Positions 1 to 12,520 of a stretch of DNA of 64,000 nucleotides are shown piece after piece (the stretch's first letter is position 1; each line of letters opens with the position of its first letter). The DNA is taken from assembly GCA_038093515.1 (NCBI GenBank), contig JBBPSI010000006.1, positions 186,001 through 250,000 of the forward strand, read 5' to 3'. The notes beneath the pieces were generated by a model. It was not told the origin of the DNA. It worked only from the letters and a program-made list of their open reading frames with translations, and did not search any database. Origin of the DNA: Butyriboletus loyo. Its lineage: Eukaryota; Basidiomycota; Agaricomycetes; Boletales; Boletaceae. The position numbers were made by a program, and so were the translations under genes.

Positions 1-3000
1 GAGAAGAAGCTCCGTTCTCTACTCCAAGTCCGTCAGAAGAACATGGCTCTCTCTCAGGATATAGATATGGGGAGGTTCTTTATGACGCGCTACCATGGTC
101 GTCTTTTGGCTCTCTCTGGACAACTCCTGGAATCTCCTCCCTCCTCCCCAGAAATGACCAGAAAACATAGCGAGAGATGGCTGTTTTTACTTCCGGACAT
201 CCCGTGGCCAGATGGTCTCGCTGAAGACAAGCTTGAGGAGCAAAATATACAGCCCTTAGGTGTGCACCGCGACTTTATCAAAGCCTGCGCCGTCCTCCAG
301 TTCTACAATCGCACGAAGCTGGAGGCGAGTCTCCAACTACACATCCTGCCAGAAGGCACATATGACCCTACACGTGATCTTCCGTTTGAGCTCCGTACCC
401 ACTTCACACTCTCGCTTGCAATACCTGAGACCTATTGCCCGTTCAGTAACTCGCTTTCTCAGACCAAGTTGAACGAACTCGAGGGTCTCCAATGCCGCCT
501 TGTCTGCTTCCTCTCCAAAATACCCCTCACGCGCCCTGTGTATAGCAATGCTATGGAGGATGCAGTGGACGTGACCATTCCGTTCTTTCTTAACACCATG
601 CATCCAGCACCCCCTCTTGCGCAGGATGTATTCTACGAGTTGTTGCAGCCTGACGGGCTCCTCTCAACGTTGATGCCCTTTCAGAGGCGTACTGTGGCAT
701 GGATGCTAGAACGTGAGGGCAAAAGGATCACATCTGCGGGGACCGTAGCACTGCTCGACGATTCGGAAACCTCTTCAAGCACGGAAAGCAGGCACTTGCC
801 ACTATTTTGGGAAGAAATAGAAATGGGAGGTCGAAATTTCTTTTTCAACCGCCTCACAAGTGCTCTTAGTCCCACCTTCCCCAGGCCCCATACTGTACTG
901 GGAGGCATACTTGCTGAGGAACCTGGTCTGTTGCTCTCATGCACCCTACGTGGTCGCGAAGCTTACGTGGCTTTGAATGCTTATTTAGGCCTCGGAAAAA
1001 CTATGGAGTGTCTCTCGTTAATGCTTCTCAACCCGGCTCCGGAGAGAAACTTTTCGAATCAGAGATGGGATCCGGAAGCGCAACTGCACGTTAGAGAGAT
1101 CAAGGTGCCATTTTAGCCTCGCTGTACACCTTCCTTCCAGTTTGTTAACATTCTGTATTTATAGACGACCCTCATCGTGACACCACCTGCACTAGCGACC
1201 CAGTGGGCAGACGAGATCGCCGCTCATGCACCTGATCTCAAAGTCTTTATATACGATGGTTGGGCGAAGCTCAAGGTACCAATAACGGAGGCTGATGTTG
1301 AAGCTGAGGAAGCGAAACGTCGTTCCACGGCAGCTCAGAAGTCCAAACAGAGGGGCGAGGCCAATGCCGAACGGAGTGGCCAGTATAAAGTCAACCCTTT
1401 GCAAGGCGACGACATAATTATGGGCGAGACAGCGTCTGGTGCCGCGCACGACCCGGATGGAGACTCGGATTCAATCCTCGACTGGCCCAGCTACATCAAC
1501 CAGTTTGACGTTTGCATCACAACATATAATATCCTTCGATCGGATATATTTATTGCCCGCGCCCCTCCTGAACGACCCCGCAGAAGGGATGTAGAGTACA
1601 AGATCTTGAGGAGGCCAAGGAGTCCCCTAGTGATGTGTGAGTGGTATCGGGTAATCATGGACGAAGTGCAGATGATGAGAACGGGCATGTCTGAGTTCGT
1701 TTTTTTTCCTCTTCACATTTTCTCTCTACGATTCGTGAGGCGGGACAAACATTGTACTTATGTCTTTGATTTCAGAGAAATGGTTTCCCTTATTCCTCGT
1801 TTATCTTCCTTCGCCGTCTCCGGGACCCCGGCGCGTGCCCAGGTCTCAGACCTCATCAGCACTCTTAAATTTTTGCACGTCAGTGACCTTGTGTCGCCAT
1901 CGCGGATGTGGGATAGGCTTTTGAAACACAGGTTCAAAAATTTGTTTACGTCCTTGTTCCAAAAATATTCTGTCAGGTTGGTAGCATGTCACCAGAAAAT
2001 AAGACTCGTTATTGATCAGACCTACGATATAGGACGCTGAAGTCTTCTGTCAAGAACGAGTTGACGATACCTCGACAACAGCGATATTTAGTGGGCATCG
2101 AACTTGGACGGGTTGAGCGACATGTGAGTTATCTTTTGAGTCAGTGATGTCTTGGGTAGAATGCTCATTGCATGGAATTCGAAAGGTGTATGACCAGGCT
2201 CTAGAAGTGTCGCTTGTCGAACTTGGGCTAGATGCACGCGGGGTAGCAGCATACGAAGGGTGGCAAGCAGATGCGAGTGTCCTGAGAAATGTGCTGAGAA
2301 GGTTGAGAGGGATATGTACGCATCCTCAGGTGAGCCGCTGGCATATTTCTCATACACTTCCACCATCTCCAAATTTGGTGTGGTACAGGTTGGACAACTC
2401 CCGAAACAAGGTGATAAGCTGAACAAATCGGGGGCCTTGAAGAGTATGGCAGACGTTTTGGAGGTATGCCTGCCTGAGGACTCTCATACTGGTGCTGCAT
2501 CCACATCTGCTGATTCTGTAGTCAATGAAAGACCAGAACTGGAGAAACTCAACAGATGATCGTAAAGCAAAGGTGGGTACTTCATCCTGGTCACAGACTT
2601 GATCTCACTCTGTTACCGCATGCCCGTTCATTCCCTCGACTATCTAGGTGTTAGCACTGACTCGACTCGCCCAATTCCAGCAACACCGCTCGGACGATCT
2701 TGATCGGTACCAACGCGCTCTCGAACATTTGCTCACTGCAAATACAGAAGCCAGTCAACTCGTTGACGAACTCCAAACATCCATTGCGCAGCACCACCTG
2801 AAGGGCGAAGTTCTCAAAATAGAGGCACAGGCGTTGAGAGATTCGAGGAAAATGAATCCTTCTCATGACCACTACACCGAAGACACCGACAAGGGAAAAG
2901 GAAGAGAATTTGAACGCGATTCAACGTCACCGATAGATTTCGATTTCGATTTCGACGATGATAAAGATGTCGAAGATCGAGGATTACCCAAGACGCCGGC

Positions 3001-5985
3001 TGGCGAGGACCACAGGGTCAAGCGAATGGCATTACTGGCTCGTCTGCGAGAATGTCTAATGGTGTTTCATCGGGTCAAATTCTTGCAGGGAGACGTGTAC
3101 CACGTTCTTGGATCTTCCTATTCGGAAAAGGAGGACGCGGCATACGCGGACGCAGATAGACTCCGGAAGGACCTACTCAAATGTAAGTTTGTGATGTCTG
3201 TAACACGGACTGGGACTGAAGTTTGTGATTGTCTAGCTACGGAGGAGGCGGCGAACAAGGCTATGCGAAGGCTGAGTGCTTCTGCGACGGAGAAGCGTGT
3301 GACAGAACGAGTGCTGCAGATCTCATTACCGTTCATGAAGGGCGGAGGTATTAGGTCAGCTCATTTGGTGAGTGCTACTGTCTCGACTTCTGTTTAGAAC
3401 CTTCTTGCGTTAATTTTACGAATCTCCTCAGTTTGAAGAAGCGAATGAAATTATCGAAGACGTGCTTAACGAGCAATCCGCTCTTCTCTGGCAGTGGCGT
3501 TCCAAGATCGTTGAACTACTTGCTCGAAAGCTTAATTCTGCGGGCGAACAAGCTGATGGAGAAGAGTATGCCCGTACATTGGACACGCAGGGCGAGGCCG
3601 AGGTCTACTTGCAAGCCTATGCTGCACTCCTTGCCGACCGACGGGAGACAATCGCTGCGCAACGGACACTCCTTGCAGCGCACGAAGGAAAGGAGAAAAA
3701 TATAAGAAAGACCAAGGCTGCCGCTCGGGCGAAGTTCCAAATACAGGAGAACTTGGATGTTCCGGACCTCATCGAAGTACAGCCTGAACATGAAGTGCTG
3801 TACCGACAGCTGTTGGAGCAGCGCAAGGAACTGCAGTTGTCCGGACGTGCGCTAAAATCGGTAATGGTGGACCTCGCCGTTATCGCTGCTCGTATTCCGA
3901 AGGAGAACGACCCAGAGAAGATCATAGCCAAAGATGGAGCTGCCAGTCTGCGAGCACTGATAGCAAACCTACGTAAGTAATCTCTTGATTCGTTGTTTTG
4001 TAGTATTAGCTGAAGTGAATTGTTATCTCCACGACAGAGGAACTCACGGAGAAGCTAGATGCCGATCTCGCTGTACTACGAAAGGCTTTCAATGATCGTA
4101 TCGTGTATTCGCGCCTTTTCCTTGCGTGACTTGTTTACTCACGCGTGACCAGTTATTTCCGGCAACTTCAGGAGATCTCGGATACTGTGGTGGAAGTCCA
4201 ATGGGAGGGTTCTCTCGTCGTTGCTATGGAAGCCGCTAACGTCGACATTGTCAATCTTGGAGCTAAAATCAATACGAGGCGTGCACGACAGCGATATTTG
4301 GAACACCTTGTAGAGGGTGGGTTGGGCGTCGACGACGACGACGCTATCTGTATGTTATGTCAGGACGAGGAGTCTCCACGAGGGTTTGTTACTCAATGGT
4401 AGGATGATTCTGCCTCGAGAAGAACGCACACTGACATTCTGAATAGTGCTCATATCTTTTGTGAGGTATATTTTGTAAACCTTTTGACAGTGATTAGTTG
4501 ATAGACTATTGGACCATTCAAAGGGATGCATGAAGGCATGGACTGCTCGTAGTCAAGGAAGAGCTTGTCCTGTCTGCAGGTATACTCTATTTAATCGCCT
4601 CCGGTTGCCGCCTAAACGTCTCTTGTAGGGCTCCTATCGATGTCAGTCAGTTACAGCGCTTCACGTTTCAGGAAGATCGACCGCTTCCTGAAAGGTCCGT
4701 TTCGAACAACGGGGATCTAGTTCCTGTTTCCCGTCGGGAAATCCAGTACAACATGATTGGTGAGTTCATGTTATTCCAGCGATGTGAGCAAACGTTTAGC
4801 AACCAGCGGGAAAGATCCCACCCTATTTGCAGACATTCAGACGATGGAATCGAATGGAAGTTATGGAAGCAAGATTCAGATGCTCGTTCGACATCTTCTG
4901 CACATTCAACTCGTAGACCCTGGTGCTAAGAGTATCGTTTTTTCTGCATGGGCAGATTCACTGACAAGTGAGTTTGTGGTCTTTCTGTTCTCCCAGCTTT
5001 CCGTTGATTGTGTTCTCGAGTCGTCGAGCATGCTCTTCGCTCGAACGGCGAGTCGAAGCCATGTGTGTACCGACGCACTGAATTGAGACTCTTCTAGGTA
5101 TATCTTGTCTGCGCCTGGACCGGAATCAAGGGAAAGGAAAGGATGATGGAGCGAAAAAGTTTCGAGTCGATCCAAATCTTCAGGTTCTTCTACTGCACGG
5201 GTATGTCGATCGTGATTTGAGATGAGCCTGCTTGACGTTCGCAAAAGCGAACGCGATAACGCTGGCCTGAATGTCACCTGTGCCTCTCGAGTTTTCCTAT
5301 TGGAGAGTGTCGTGAATCACGGGTTCGAAGTACAAGGTCACTTTGTGTTTTGTTGGTGTCGGGTTGTCACTAAATCATAAGCTAGCCATTGCACGTATAG
5401 ATCGAATGGGCCAAACTCGAGCAACCGAAGGTATGTTTCCCTTGCCGCTGATCGTGCTTGTAATTCTCATCAGCATAAACAGTTTTCTGTTACTATGCTG
5501 AAGGTACGTTGGATGCATACACTGGTGATGTGGCAGGAGGGATTCAGGTATTCATAGGTACTGTGGAGAAGAACATCCTCGACCTTGCTGCCAGACAAGG
5601 CCTGTCCCTTTACACCAAGGATAACTCGGCTGGATCTCTCGACGTCACCTCCTTCGCGGTGGACTCGGAGAAGAAATTAGTCGACTCGCCAACGAAATCG
5701 ACCAAAAAAGGACACACGCCTCAAAAGGGCGACTTTATCTTCAAGTGCGCAGCATTCTCCCTTACGTTTGGCTTTTCAGTGACTCCCTGCCCGACTAGGG
5801 TGGACGACATGTTGGCGATCCTGTTCCCTCACATGTTTGAGGACGTCGAGTTCCTCTTGCCATTTGATGTACAGTCCGGGGGAGCGCTGTCTTCCGAGGA
5901 CGGCCAGCCTGGTCCCGCTCGTCCGCCCATCAGACAGCGGCACGTCAATGCGGAAGCGGGACCGTCGAGGCTCCCCGCCACGTAG
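1..5985 (+). CDS. SNF2-family ATPase with RING finger, SHPRH/Irc20-like (5' end probably outside window)
   Basis: Predicted nuclear DNA-dependent ATPase and E3 ubiquitin ligase of the SHPRH/Irc20 type, a family linked to DNA-damage tolerance. The coding frame is split by many short introns. Seen in order: Walker A GLGKT, rebuilt by removing a 63-nt intron at 926-988; motif Ia region near 1180 (TPPALATQWADE); Walker B DEVQ near 1660, where SHPRH/Irc20 proteins have DEAQ/DEVQ rather than DEAH; motif III SGTPAR near 1820; a long coiled-coil-rich insert (2650-3980); a C3HC4 RING (CMLC, CAHIFC, CMKAW, CPVC) at about 4350-4580 across introns; and helicase C-terminal motifs V and VI, the latter ARIDRMGQTR near 5400. 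The insert and RING between the two helicase halves are diagnostic. An ATG lies at 43, but the frame is open to base 1, so the true start may be upstream. Exact exon borders beyond the Walker A intron and the RING were not all fixed. Confidence 0.88.
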
Positions 5986-7761
5986 GTATCATTTACTTTG
6001 TATGTTGGTTCTATAGCTTGTATTTTTTTTTGTTGGGTGTACCACGCAATTGTACTGTATACTCGGACTGTGTCATCGTGCGGAGATGGCGAGATCGCTG
6101 GTCGACCAAAGGTGATTTGCTCCTGCGGAGATGGTGCGCGGAGTTGACTCGGAGGAGAACTTGGTTTTCAGAGAGCCTCTGACGAGCCATGAACTGGGGG
6201 GAGATATTCTTTACCTCGTAGCTCTCGGGACCAAAGGGGGAGCCCAGAAACCTTCCCCGCACTCGTCCGCGGAAGCAAATAATAATAATCGATGGATCAG
6301 TGGACCGATTGATCACACCACCAACATTCAGAACCCCCCCCCCCGGGCCTGTGCAACATGTCGTGCAATGATGGAAAAATAACACACATCGATAATCATC
6401 ATCATGACTCGTTCGAACAACGCCACCCTCGTGCGTGCGTCTTCGAATCTCACTAGCATCTGCCGCCATCTGTCACAATGCGGCCGGGTCGTACCGTACC
6501 GGTGATGAATCGATTTCGATTGTGACAGACGTGGGGGGGGAGGGGCCATACTGCACGCACCCATTGAACGTCTCGTTGTAAACACGCAACTTCGGAATCG
6601 ATATATATGTATAAACCAACTTCAAAAAAGTCGGGGGGGGAGAATGGAAAAAAAAAAAAAAAGATGGAGATCTCCGAAAACGCGCATTCAGCTGATCACG
6701 AGTACATACGTATGTCGCATCTCAAAACCGCATCTCTCTCTCTTCCGATCAAAACCGCCATCGTCACCGTCATCGTACCGAACACCAACACCAACAACCA
6801 ACATCAACACCGACACCTTTTCCTTCCATACCACCGATTTCGTTCCGATTTCGGATTCCAGAATGGAATGAACCAAAAATCTTTTATAAAAAAAAACATG
6901 AATGAAAATAAATGAATGAAAACGTGGCGTGCATCGTGGATGTGACAGCAACAGCACGATCGATCGACTTCTTTTTTTTTTCACTGAGGAATGCGATGCA
7001 TGTCCATGTCCATTTTCAGACTTCGATTTCTTGACAGCGGCCACGCACGCACCACACACTTTCACCTTTTTCACCCGGTCGCGCTGCAGGTGACTTGTCG
7101 AAAAAAAAGGGGGGGACTGACCTCGCTGTGACTCGTGTGATGTAGCGGATTTCTTGTTCGGAGTCACCCGCGTCGATGTGCGCCCATACGTACACACATG
7201 TATCTGGAGACTCGGACGCGAACCACACCACGTATACCATGTCAAAATTTCAGTGGCGAAACAAGGACGACCATCAAGGCCGTCCTCACTATTGACACAA
7301 GTCCCAGCTATGCCAAGTGCTACGAAAACGAAGTGCGGTCATGGTAAAAAGAAAAAAAAAAAAAGGCAACCATCGCCCGGCGACAGCGAGACTATATACA
7401 TATACGTGTACTGATCGACTATAATGCGTAGTTTCTTACCACGAGACGTGCAGGAGAAAAATGAAAAGGAAGTTGGGCGTGCGTATGTGTTGATGCGAGA
7501 GAACATCGTGCGCCTGACTTGATGACGGCGGCACGTCGAGGACATGATAGATAGCAATGCTAGTGAAAAAACGAAACGAGGAAAAAAAAGGGGGGGACCG
7601 TAACGAAAGCGAATGCGAGCAGGTATGGGTCATGGAAAAAAAAAAAAAAAAAGGATGATTCGACAGAACGACAAATGCGCGAGTATTGACGGATAAAGAG
7701 ATGAGACCCAGGTCCACAGGACGCATGGGATGCAAGGAGACGAAAAGACGACGAGGGCGTG
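5986..7761. other. Gene-free low-complexity intergenic region
   Basis: About 1.8 kb between the convergent ends of the SNF2/RING gene and the Myb gene. It holds several homopolymer tracts (C run near 6337, G runs near 6533 and 6635, A runs near 6648, 7084, 7350 and 7636). Open frames here are short, overlapping and low in complexity. No domain, RNA gene or transposon end was recognised. Confidence 0.6.
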
Positions 7762-10276
7762 TCAAGATGCGCCGCCGTCCCAGCTGGCCCGTTTCCGCTT
7801 GTTGTCATTGACCTTGCGCAACTGCAGGTCTTGCGGCGAGACAAAGCTCATACCACGCTGGTGCGGCGGCCGCGCAACCGTACATGGACTCGCACCCACT
7901 TCCTGGGCTGTCTCCAAGAGCAACGCTTGCGCTGTCTGAAGTGCCTGCGTAACCGACGAGTACGCAGTGGTTGGTGGCGCGGACCTCAGTGACATGTTCG
8001 AGCGCGCCAAGTCGAGCGCCTGTCCCTGCCTTGAGGCGTCTGTCGTGCCAGAACTCGCGTCATGGTGGCCATCCACAGAATGGCTGCCGCTATAATAATG
8101 CAAGTCGAGGAAAGGTAGATTATGGAATTCGTTCAAAGCCGACGGCTTCGACAGGTCAATGCCCGACTGCAAGTCTGCTGCGGTATGCAATGCAGCGGAC
8201 TCCGAGGGGTGGTGAGGGAGCGCATCAAAAAAAGGAAGAGAGCGTGTGGTTATGATGACGGGTTGCGAATGCGTCTGAACCTGTGTAGAACGTGCCATGG
8301 TGGAGCGCGGCTCTGACGGCGGCACAGATATCGATCGGCCATGTGATATAGATGAATGAACATGCGACAGCGGACGCATGGAGCGAGACGTTGTGAGTGG
8401 CGTCGCAGGCGGCGTTGAGTGTGCCAGATCGACCATATCATCCATGTTATGAGGTGCGATGGCAAACAGCTCGAGGGTCAAAGACGTCTCCGCATCCTCT
8501 TTCTCAACGCCAACTTCGCCGGTGGCAGGAGCAGACGCGGGGACTTCAACCTGATCGTTGAGCGTAATCGACGCCAGTTCGATCTCGTCAATGCCAGGGA
8601 GTGCGGACGTGTGCAGCTGCATGGAGTGCATGTCAGAGGGCTGTTGCATGCCTGACAGTCCAAGGCCAGGTGTTCCGAAACCGAAACCGGGACTATAATA
8701 CGACTGCTGCGGCTGATGGGTGCGTGCGCCAAAGATAAGGTCACCGGCGTAGTTGGAGTGATGGGTGAAGCCCCTAAAGGTGCTGGTGGGGAACATCTCA
8801 GGGTCGGAGAAGGTGGAGTGGGTGTCCCCAATGCCAGCCTCGGATGCAAAGTCGTGAAAGGTGGACGGAAATAAGTCGTACCGATCCATGACGCCATGGT
8901 TGAGGTGATGAAAGGAAAAGGGAGACGATGGTGCTGGGGAGAGGCCGTCGGCAAAGGAGGAGCCACTGCTGGAAAATGTGGAGGTGTCCAGTCGGGGATT
9001 GGCAGAAAACCAATCCTGCGCGCCCCAGGGGGACTTTCCGATGGTAGGCATGCGACGCATAAAGGGCGATTGGTTGAAAGGGTAGTCGGAGGAGGATATA
9101 TGCGATGATGTCGGGGATCCAGCGTTGGCTGACCAACTGCTAGAGTGGATCGGGGTTTCGATGGTGGACCATGTGCCCTGCGAGTGGGACGAGTCGGTGA
9201 GCTCGGAGAGAGAATGTGACGCGCTGGGCATAAAGTCGGGGATGGAGAGGGGCTCGGATAAAGGGTCGATGGTCTCCATGTCCATCTCAGCGAACGGCTC
9301 TGCCGAGGAGGGGGGGTCGTCCTGGGGGGACGTCTCTGTTGTGATAGGGGGACACTTGAAGAGCCTGCGGGAGGACTCTTCTTCGCCGGCGGAGCTGTCA
9401 TCATCTTCTGAGCAGGAAGCGCTCTCCGGGACGCTCTTTGTACCGCCTCTGAGGATTCTGGAAGCACGCTTCTGGCGTGTTGGACCGATGTGGGAGGTAG
9501 TGGCGGGGAGCTGATCGTCTGTTGCCGCGCGGACGGGGAGCTGGAGAGCGCCGTCCCGCTTCTTCTTGGGGGCGTTACGCGGCTTGTAGCCTGCGGCCTG
9601 GTAGAGCTCAGGGAAGGCGTTACGGAAGCGATCGCGGAGGTCTGTGGAGCGACGATTCTGCTCCTGGAAGATGGGGTCCTTGACGATGGTGGCCCATACG
9701 GTGCCGTGCCTCTCGTAGCCGGCCTTGAGGGCGCGGTCTTCTTCCTCGGTAAAGGGCCGACGCTTCTTGGAGCGGGTCTTTTCGAAGATGGAACGGCCGT
9801 CTGGGAGGGTGGATCGGACCTTGCTGGAGAGATGGGTCTTTGCGTTGGGGTAGTGCTCCTTGTACGCGTCGGGGAAGTAGGTGCGAAAGCTGGCGTGGGG
9901 TGAGGGAGAGGAGGATGCAAGTGGGAGATACGCACCGGTCCTTGAGGTCGACGGGGGAGCGATTGTCAAACTTGAGCTTTGGGTCCTTGAGGATGGCCTT
10001 CCAGTTGCCGACGCCCCACTGCGGCGGGTGTGAGTGGCGGTTGGGAATGCGGGGAGTGTGACGTACCGTGTTGCAGCCGTCGACGAGCATCTGTGTTTCT
10101 TGTTCGGTCCACTTTTTGCGGGGCTTCTTCTGTACGACGAATGCGTCGTGGGATGAGTCGTCTGAGCAAGTGCGCATCTTGACTTTGCGTTCGGGGACGT
10201 GGTCGTCGTCGTGCGCGTTCCAGGCGGGCACGAGACGGGATACGCGACGATGTTTTGGGGGAGAGTCGTCGGACAT
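7762..10276 (-). CDS. Two-Myb-domain telomere/telobox-binding protein, Tay1/Teb1-like
   Basis: Predicted nuclear DNA-binding protein of 806 residues. Exons are 10067-10276, 9936-10018 and 7762-9889; the lengths sum to 807 codons. Two introns of 48 and 46 nt lie inside and just after the first Myb repeat. Repeat 1 starts near residue 40 (KWTEQETQMLVDG, then WGVGNWKAI) and ends with SPVDLKDRFRTYFPD. Repeat 2 follows 30-40 residues later (RRPFTEEEDRALKAGYERHG, then RRSTDLRDRFRNAFPE). The paired LKDRFR/LRDRFRNAFP ends are typical of the Tay1 (Yarrowia, Ustilago) and Teb1 (fission yeast) family, which binds TTAGGG-like repeats. The rest is long, Ser/Pro-rich and probably disordered. The ATG at 10276 was chosen (MSDDSPPKH); another in-frame ATG lies six codons upstream. 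Telomere binding is inferred from family. RPN9 ends 105 bp upstream on the same strand. Confidence 0.8.
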
Positions 10277-10381
10277 GGGCCAGCTGATAATCAACGGGAG
10301 GGAGAGAAGAGGGGGTGGATATGTTTTTATTTTATTTGAATTACTATCACTGCCACAGAGTCGTGTCTGATTCGCGTGGTG

Positions 10382-11930
10382 CTACGCCGCTGCGGCTAGT
10401 TGGGGTGCTAAACGCTCCTCCACCCGTCCAAGCCGTCCTATCCAAACATCCAGCCGTCCAGCCAGCTCTCCAATCTGTCCCCGTGACAGCACACGCGGCT
10501 GCACCCACGTTATGTGTGCTTTTTCATCCACCTGGTCCAGCGTACCTCGAATCAACTTGAGGCTGCACGCACTTGATTATCAGCTCCACGCCTCCTTCCA
10601 TATCCTCCATTCTCGCTCACCTCAGTGCTTTCATGATCAAATGTTCCACCTCATCCATCGCCAGCCGTGTCTCCTCGGCGATCGTCTTGAACGTCATCGT
10701 GCGGTCATTGACATTCCGTTTGAACACCGACTCTATCAGCGCCATGAGACAGATCTTCTGTCGCAGGAACGCGTAGTTTTGTTCCAGAATCGGCTGCAAT
10801 TCCATTTCCTCAGCTTCCCCCGTCCCGGCACGGCTCTCCGCACCCATCACGCACCTCCTGCGGAAAAAGTGGCGCCAACGCTTCGAATTTGCCAATGTTC
10901 CCTTCGTTGAATGTGAACAGCAGCTTCTTGATCCAATCATACTGCGTGTTGTCTAACGCATCCAATATCGGATGCATCAGCTATCACAGGAAAAAGTCAT
11001 CGTCAGCGTCACCCGTCCTCGCGCACTTGCCATAAAAACAGTCATTTTCAAATCGCAGGAACAACCCACCAATTCCCCAAAGTTGTAGATACTCTCCCCG
11101 AGAAATGCCGAAATGCCAAGGTCGTGCGCGCGCAGCAAACGTTCCTCTGCCGTGAGGTCCGTCCCCACATCAACACATGCCAGATACAGCAACGAGTGCT
11201 TGTAATACGGGGCGTATTCTGCTTTCGCCTGCAATCCCGATTGCATCAGCCTTGTCACATCTGCCAGAACGTTCCCGATGATTCATATCACCTTGTAGTA
11301 GTCAGCAGCCACTCGATAATACGATGCATTCACAGCGTTATCCACATCCTCGAGTTGATCGAGCGTCTTCCAAGCCGCGTCCATGTCCTTCTTTGTCCCT
11401 TCCAAATCGCCATACACCAGCTTGGCATGCGCGATGTTCGCCAGTAACAATACATATGCCTCCTTGGACTTATCGGCATCGATCCGTGACAGCAGTGCGC
11501 TCAGAAATCCGAGCTGTGCCTGTGGATCTTCGCGACGAAATGAATTCTGGCGGAAACTACCGGCAATGAAATGGAACGTACTCGTTATCTCCTTCGAAAC
11601 CCGCGTCCCGAGCTCCACGAGCTTCTGCTGGTTCAATTTGGATTCAAAGTCCCGTACAAACTGCTGGAAGACGACCACGCGGCATGGCTTTGAAAGAGAG
11701 TGATCGAAGAACTCGAAGAGCTTGAGTGTGAGCTGGTGCCATAGTCTGTCACTCGGCATGAGTGCTGTCCATGACGGTAAACGTGTTCCCTACTTGCGCG
11801 TATAGAGGTTCTTGAATGCCTCGAAGAACGGGTGCAGGTCCGGGGGCGTCGATGAGAGTGCCTTGGCAATAAACTCGTCGAGCACGAGCCTGGGTGGGGG
11901 AGCAGAGAAATCTGGAATAGATGGTGGCAT
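10382..11930 (-). CDS. RPN9: 26S proteasome lid subunit Rpn9 (PSMD13)
   Basis: Non-ATPase subunit of the 19S regulatory particle lid. Six exons (11794-11930, 11292-11745, 11070-11228, 10855-10980, 10621-10808, 10382-10562) join in phase to 415 codons, i.e. 414 residues, close to yeast Rpn9 (393) and human PSMD13 (376). Recognisable segments are LWHQLTLKLFEFFDH near the N terminus, the helical-repeat stretch with AYVLLLANIAHAKLVYGD, HPILDALDNTQYDW, and the PCI winged-helix region. The C-terminal strand-helix reads ALSLKLIRGTLDQVDEK followed by THWVQ-type residues ITWVQPRVL, matching the PSMD13 end. The start at 11930 gives MPPSIPDFSAPPPR; an upstream exon cannot be excluded. Introns are 46-89 nt. 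The 590 bp upstream are shared with the divergent F-box gene. Confidence 0.93.
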
Positions 11931-12520
11931 TATCAATGGCGGAGATGTGCTGTAGGACGGTTATAAAGAGATGTATGAGGTTGAGGACGGACTGACCGGG
12001 ACGCGTATGCGTTATGCCAGAGCAGGCCGCTAAGCGTGGTGGAGATTATTTGGCCGTATTTTGCAACGGCCTTGAGAAATAATAGGACCAAACTGACACT
12101 TCCCCATCCCCACAGAAAGCGGCGTGTCGGTGGTTGGTCAGACATGGTGAACGTTTGATGCAGAGTTTGGTTTGATGGGGCACGACTTGACGTTGACGTC
12201 TTAAAATTCCGTTGGGCGCCAAGGTGCCACATCAAACCTTGCAGCACCATGCCCGTGCTCGCCATTCTGGACGATGGTATTCTGAATGGCACGCTCAGCT
12301 GACCCCCTCGCTCGCCCCGTTTCCTCGAGGCATTGTGATGTTCCTGGCTTTCATCCAGCGCCGATTTAAGTACCTCTCATACCAAGGCCACAAAAATAAG
12401 TATGCAGGGTCAGGAGCCGCTAAAACTCCCCCCCCCTTTCCCACCATCAGAAACTCGTCTACGGGGCCCCGTAGCAGACTTTCTCCTCCTTCCGCTCACT
12501 TTTCCGCCCGGTCGTGCGAC
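11931..12520. promoter_or_regulatory. Divergent intergenic region between RPN9 and the F-box gene
   Basis: About 590 bp that must contain the promoters of both divergent genes. An open frame on the minus strand starting MSDQPPTRRFLWG (from about 12148) has one hydrophobic stretch but no recognised family. It may be a small gene or an extra 5' exon of RPN9; neither could be shown. Confidence 0.35.

Noticed and set aside
12000..12292. Minus-strand frame with MSDQPPTRRFLWG and one hydrophobic stretch, considered as a small membrane-protein gene
   Set aside because: No family match and it overlaps the RPN9 upstream region; RPN9 is complete without it.
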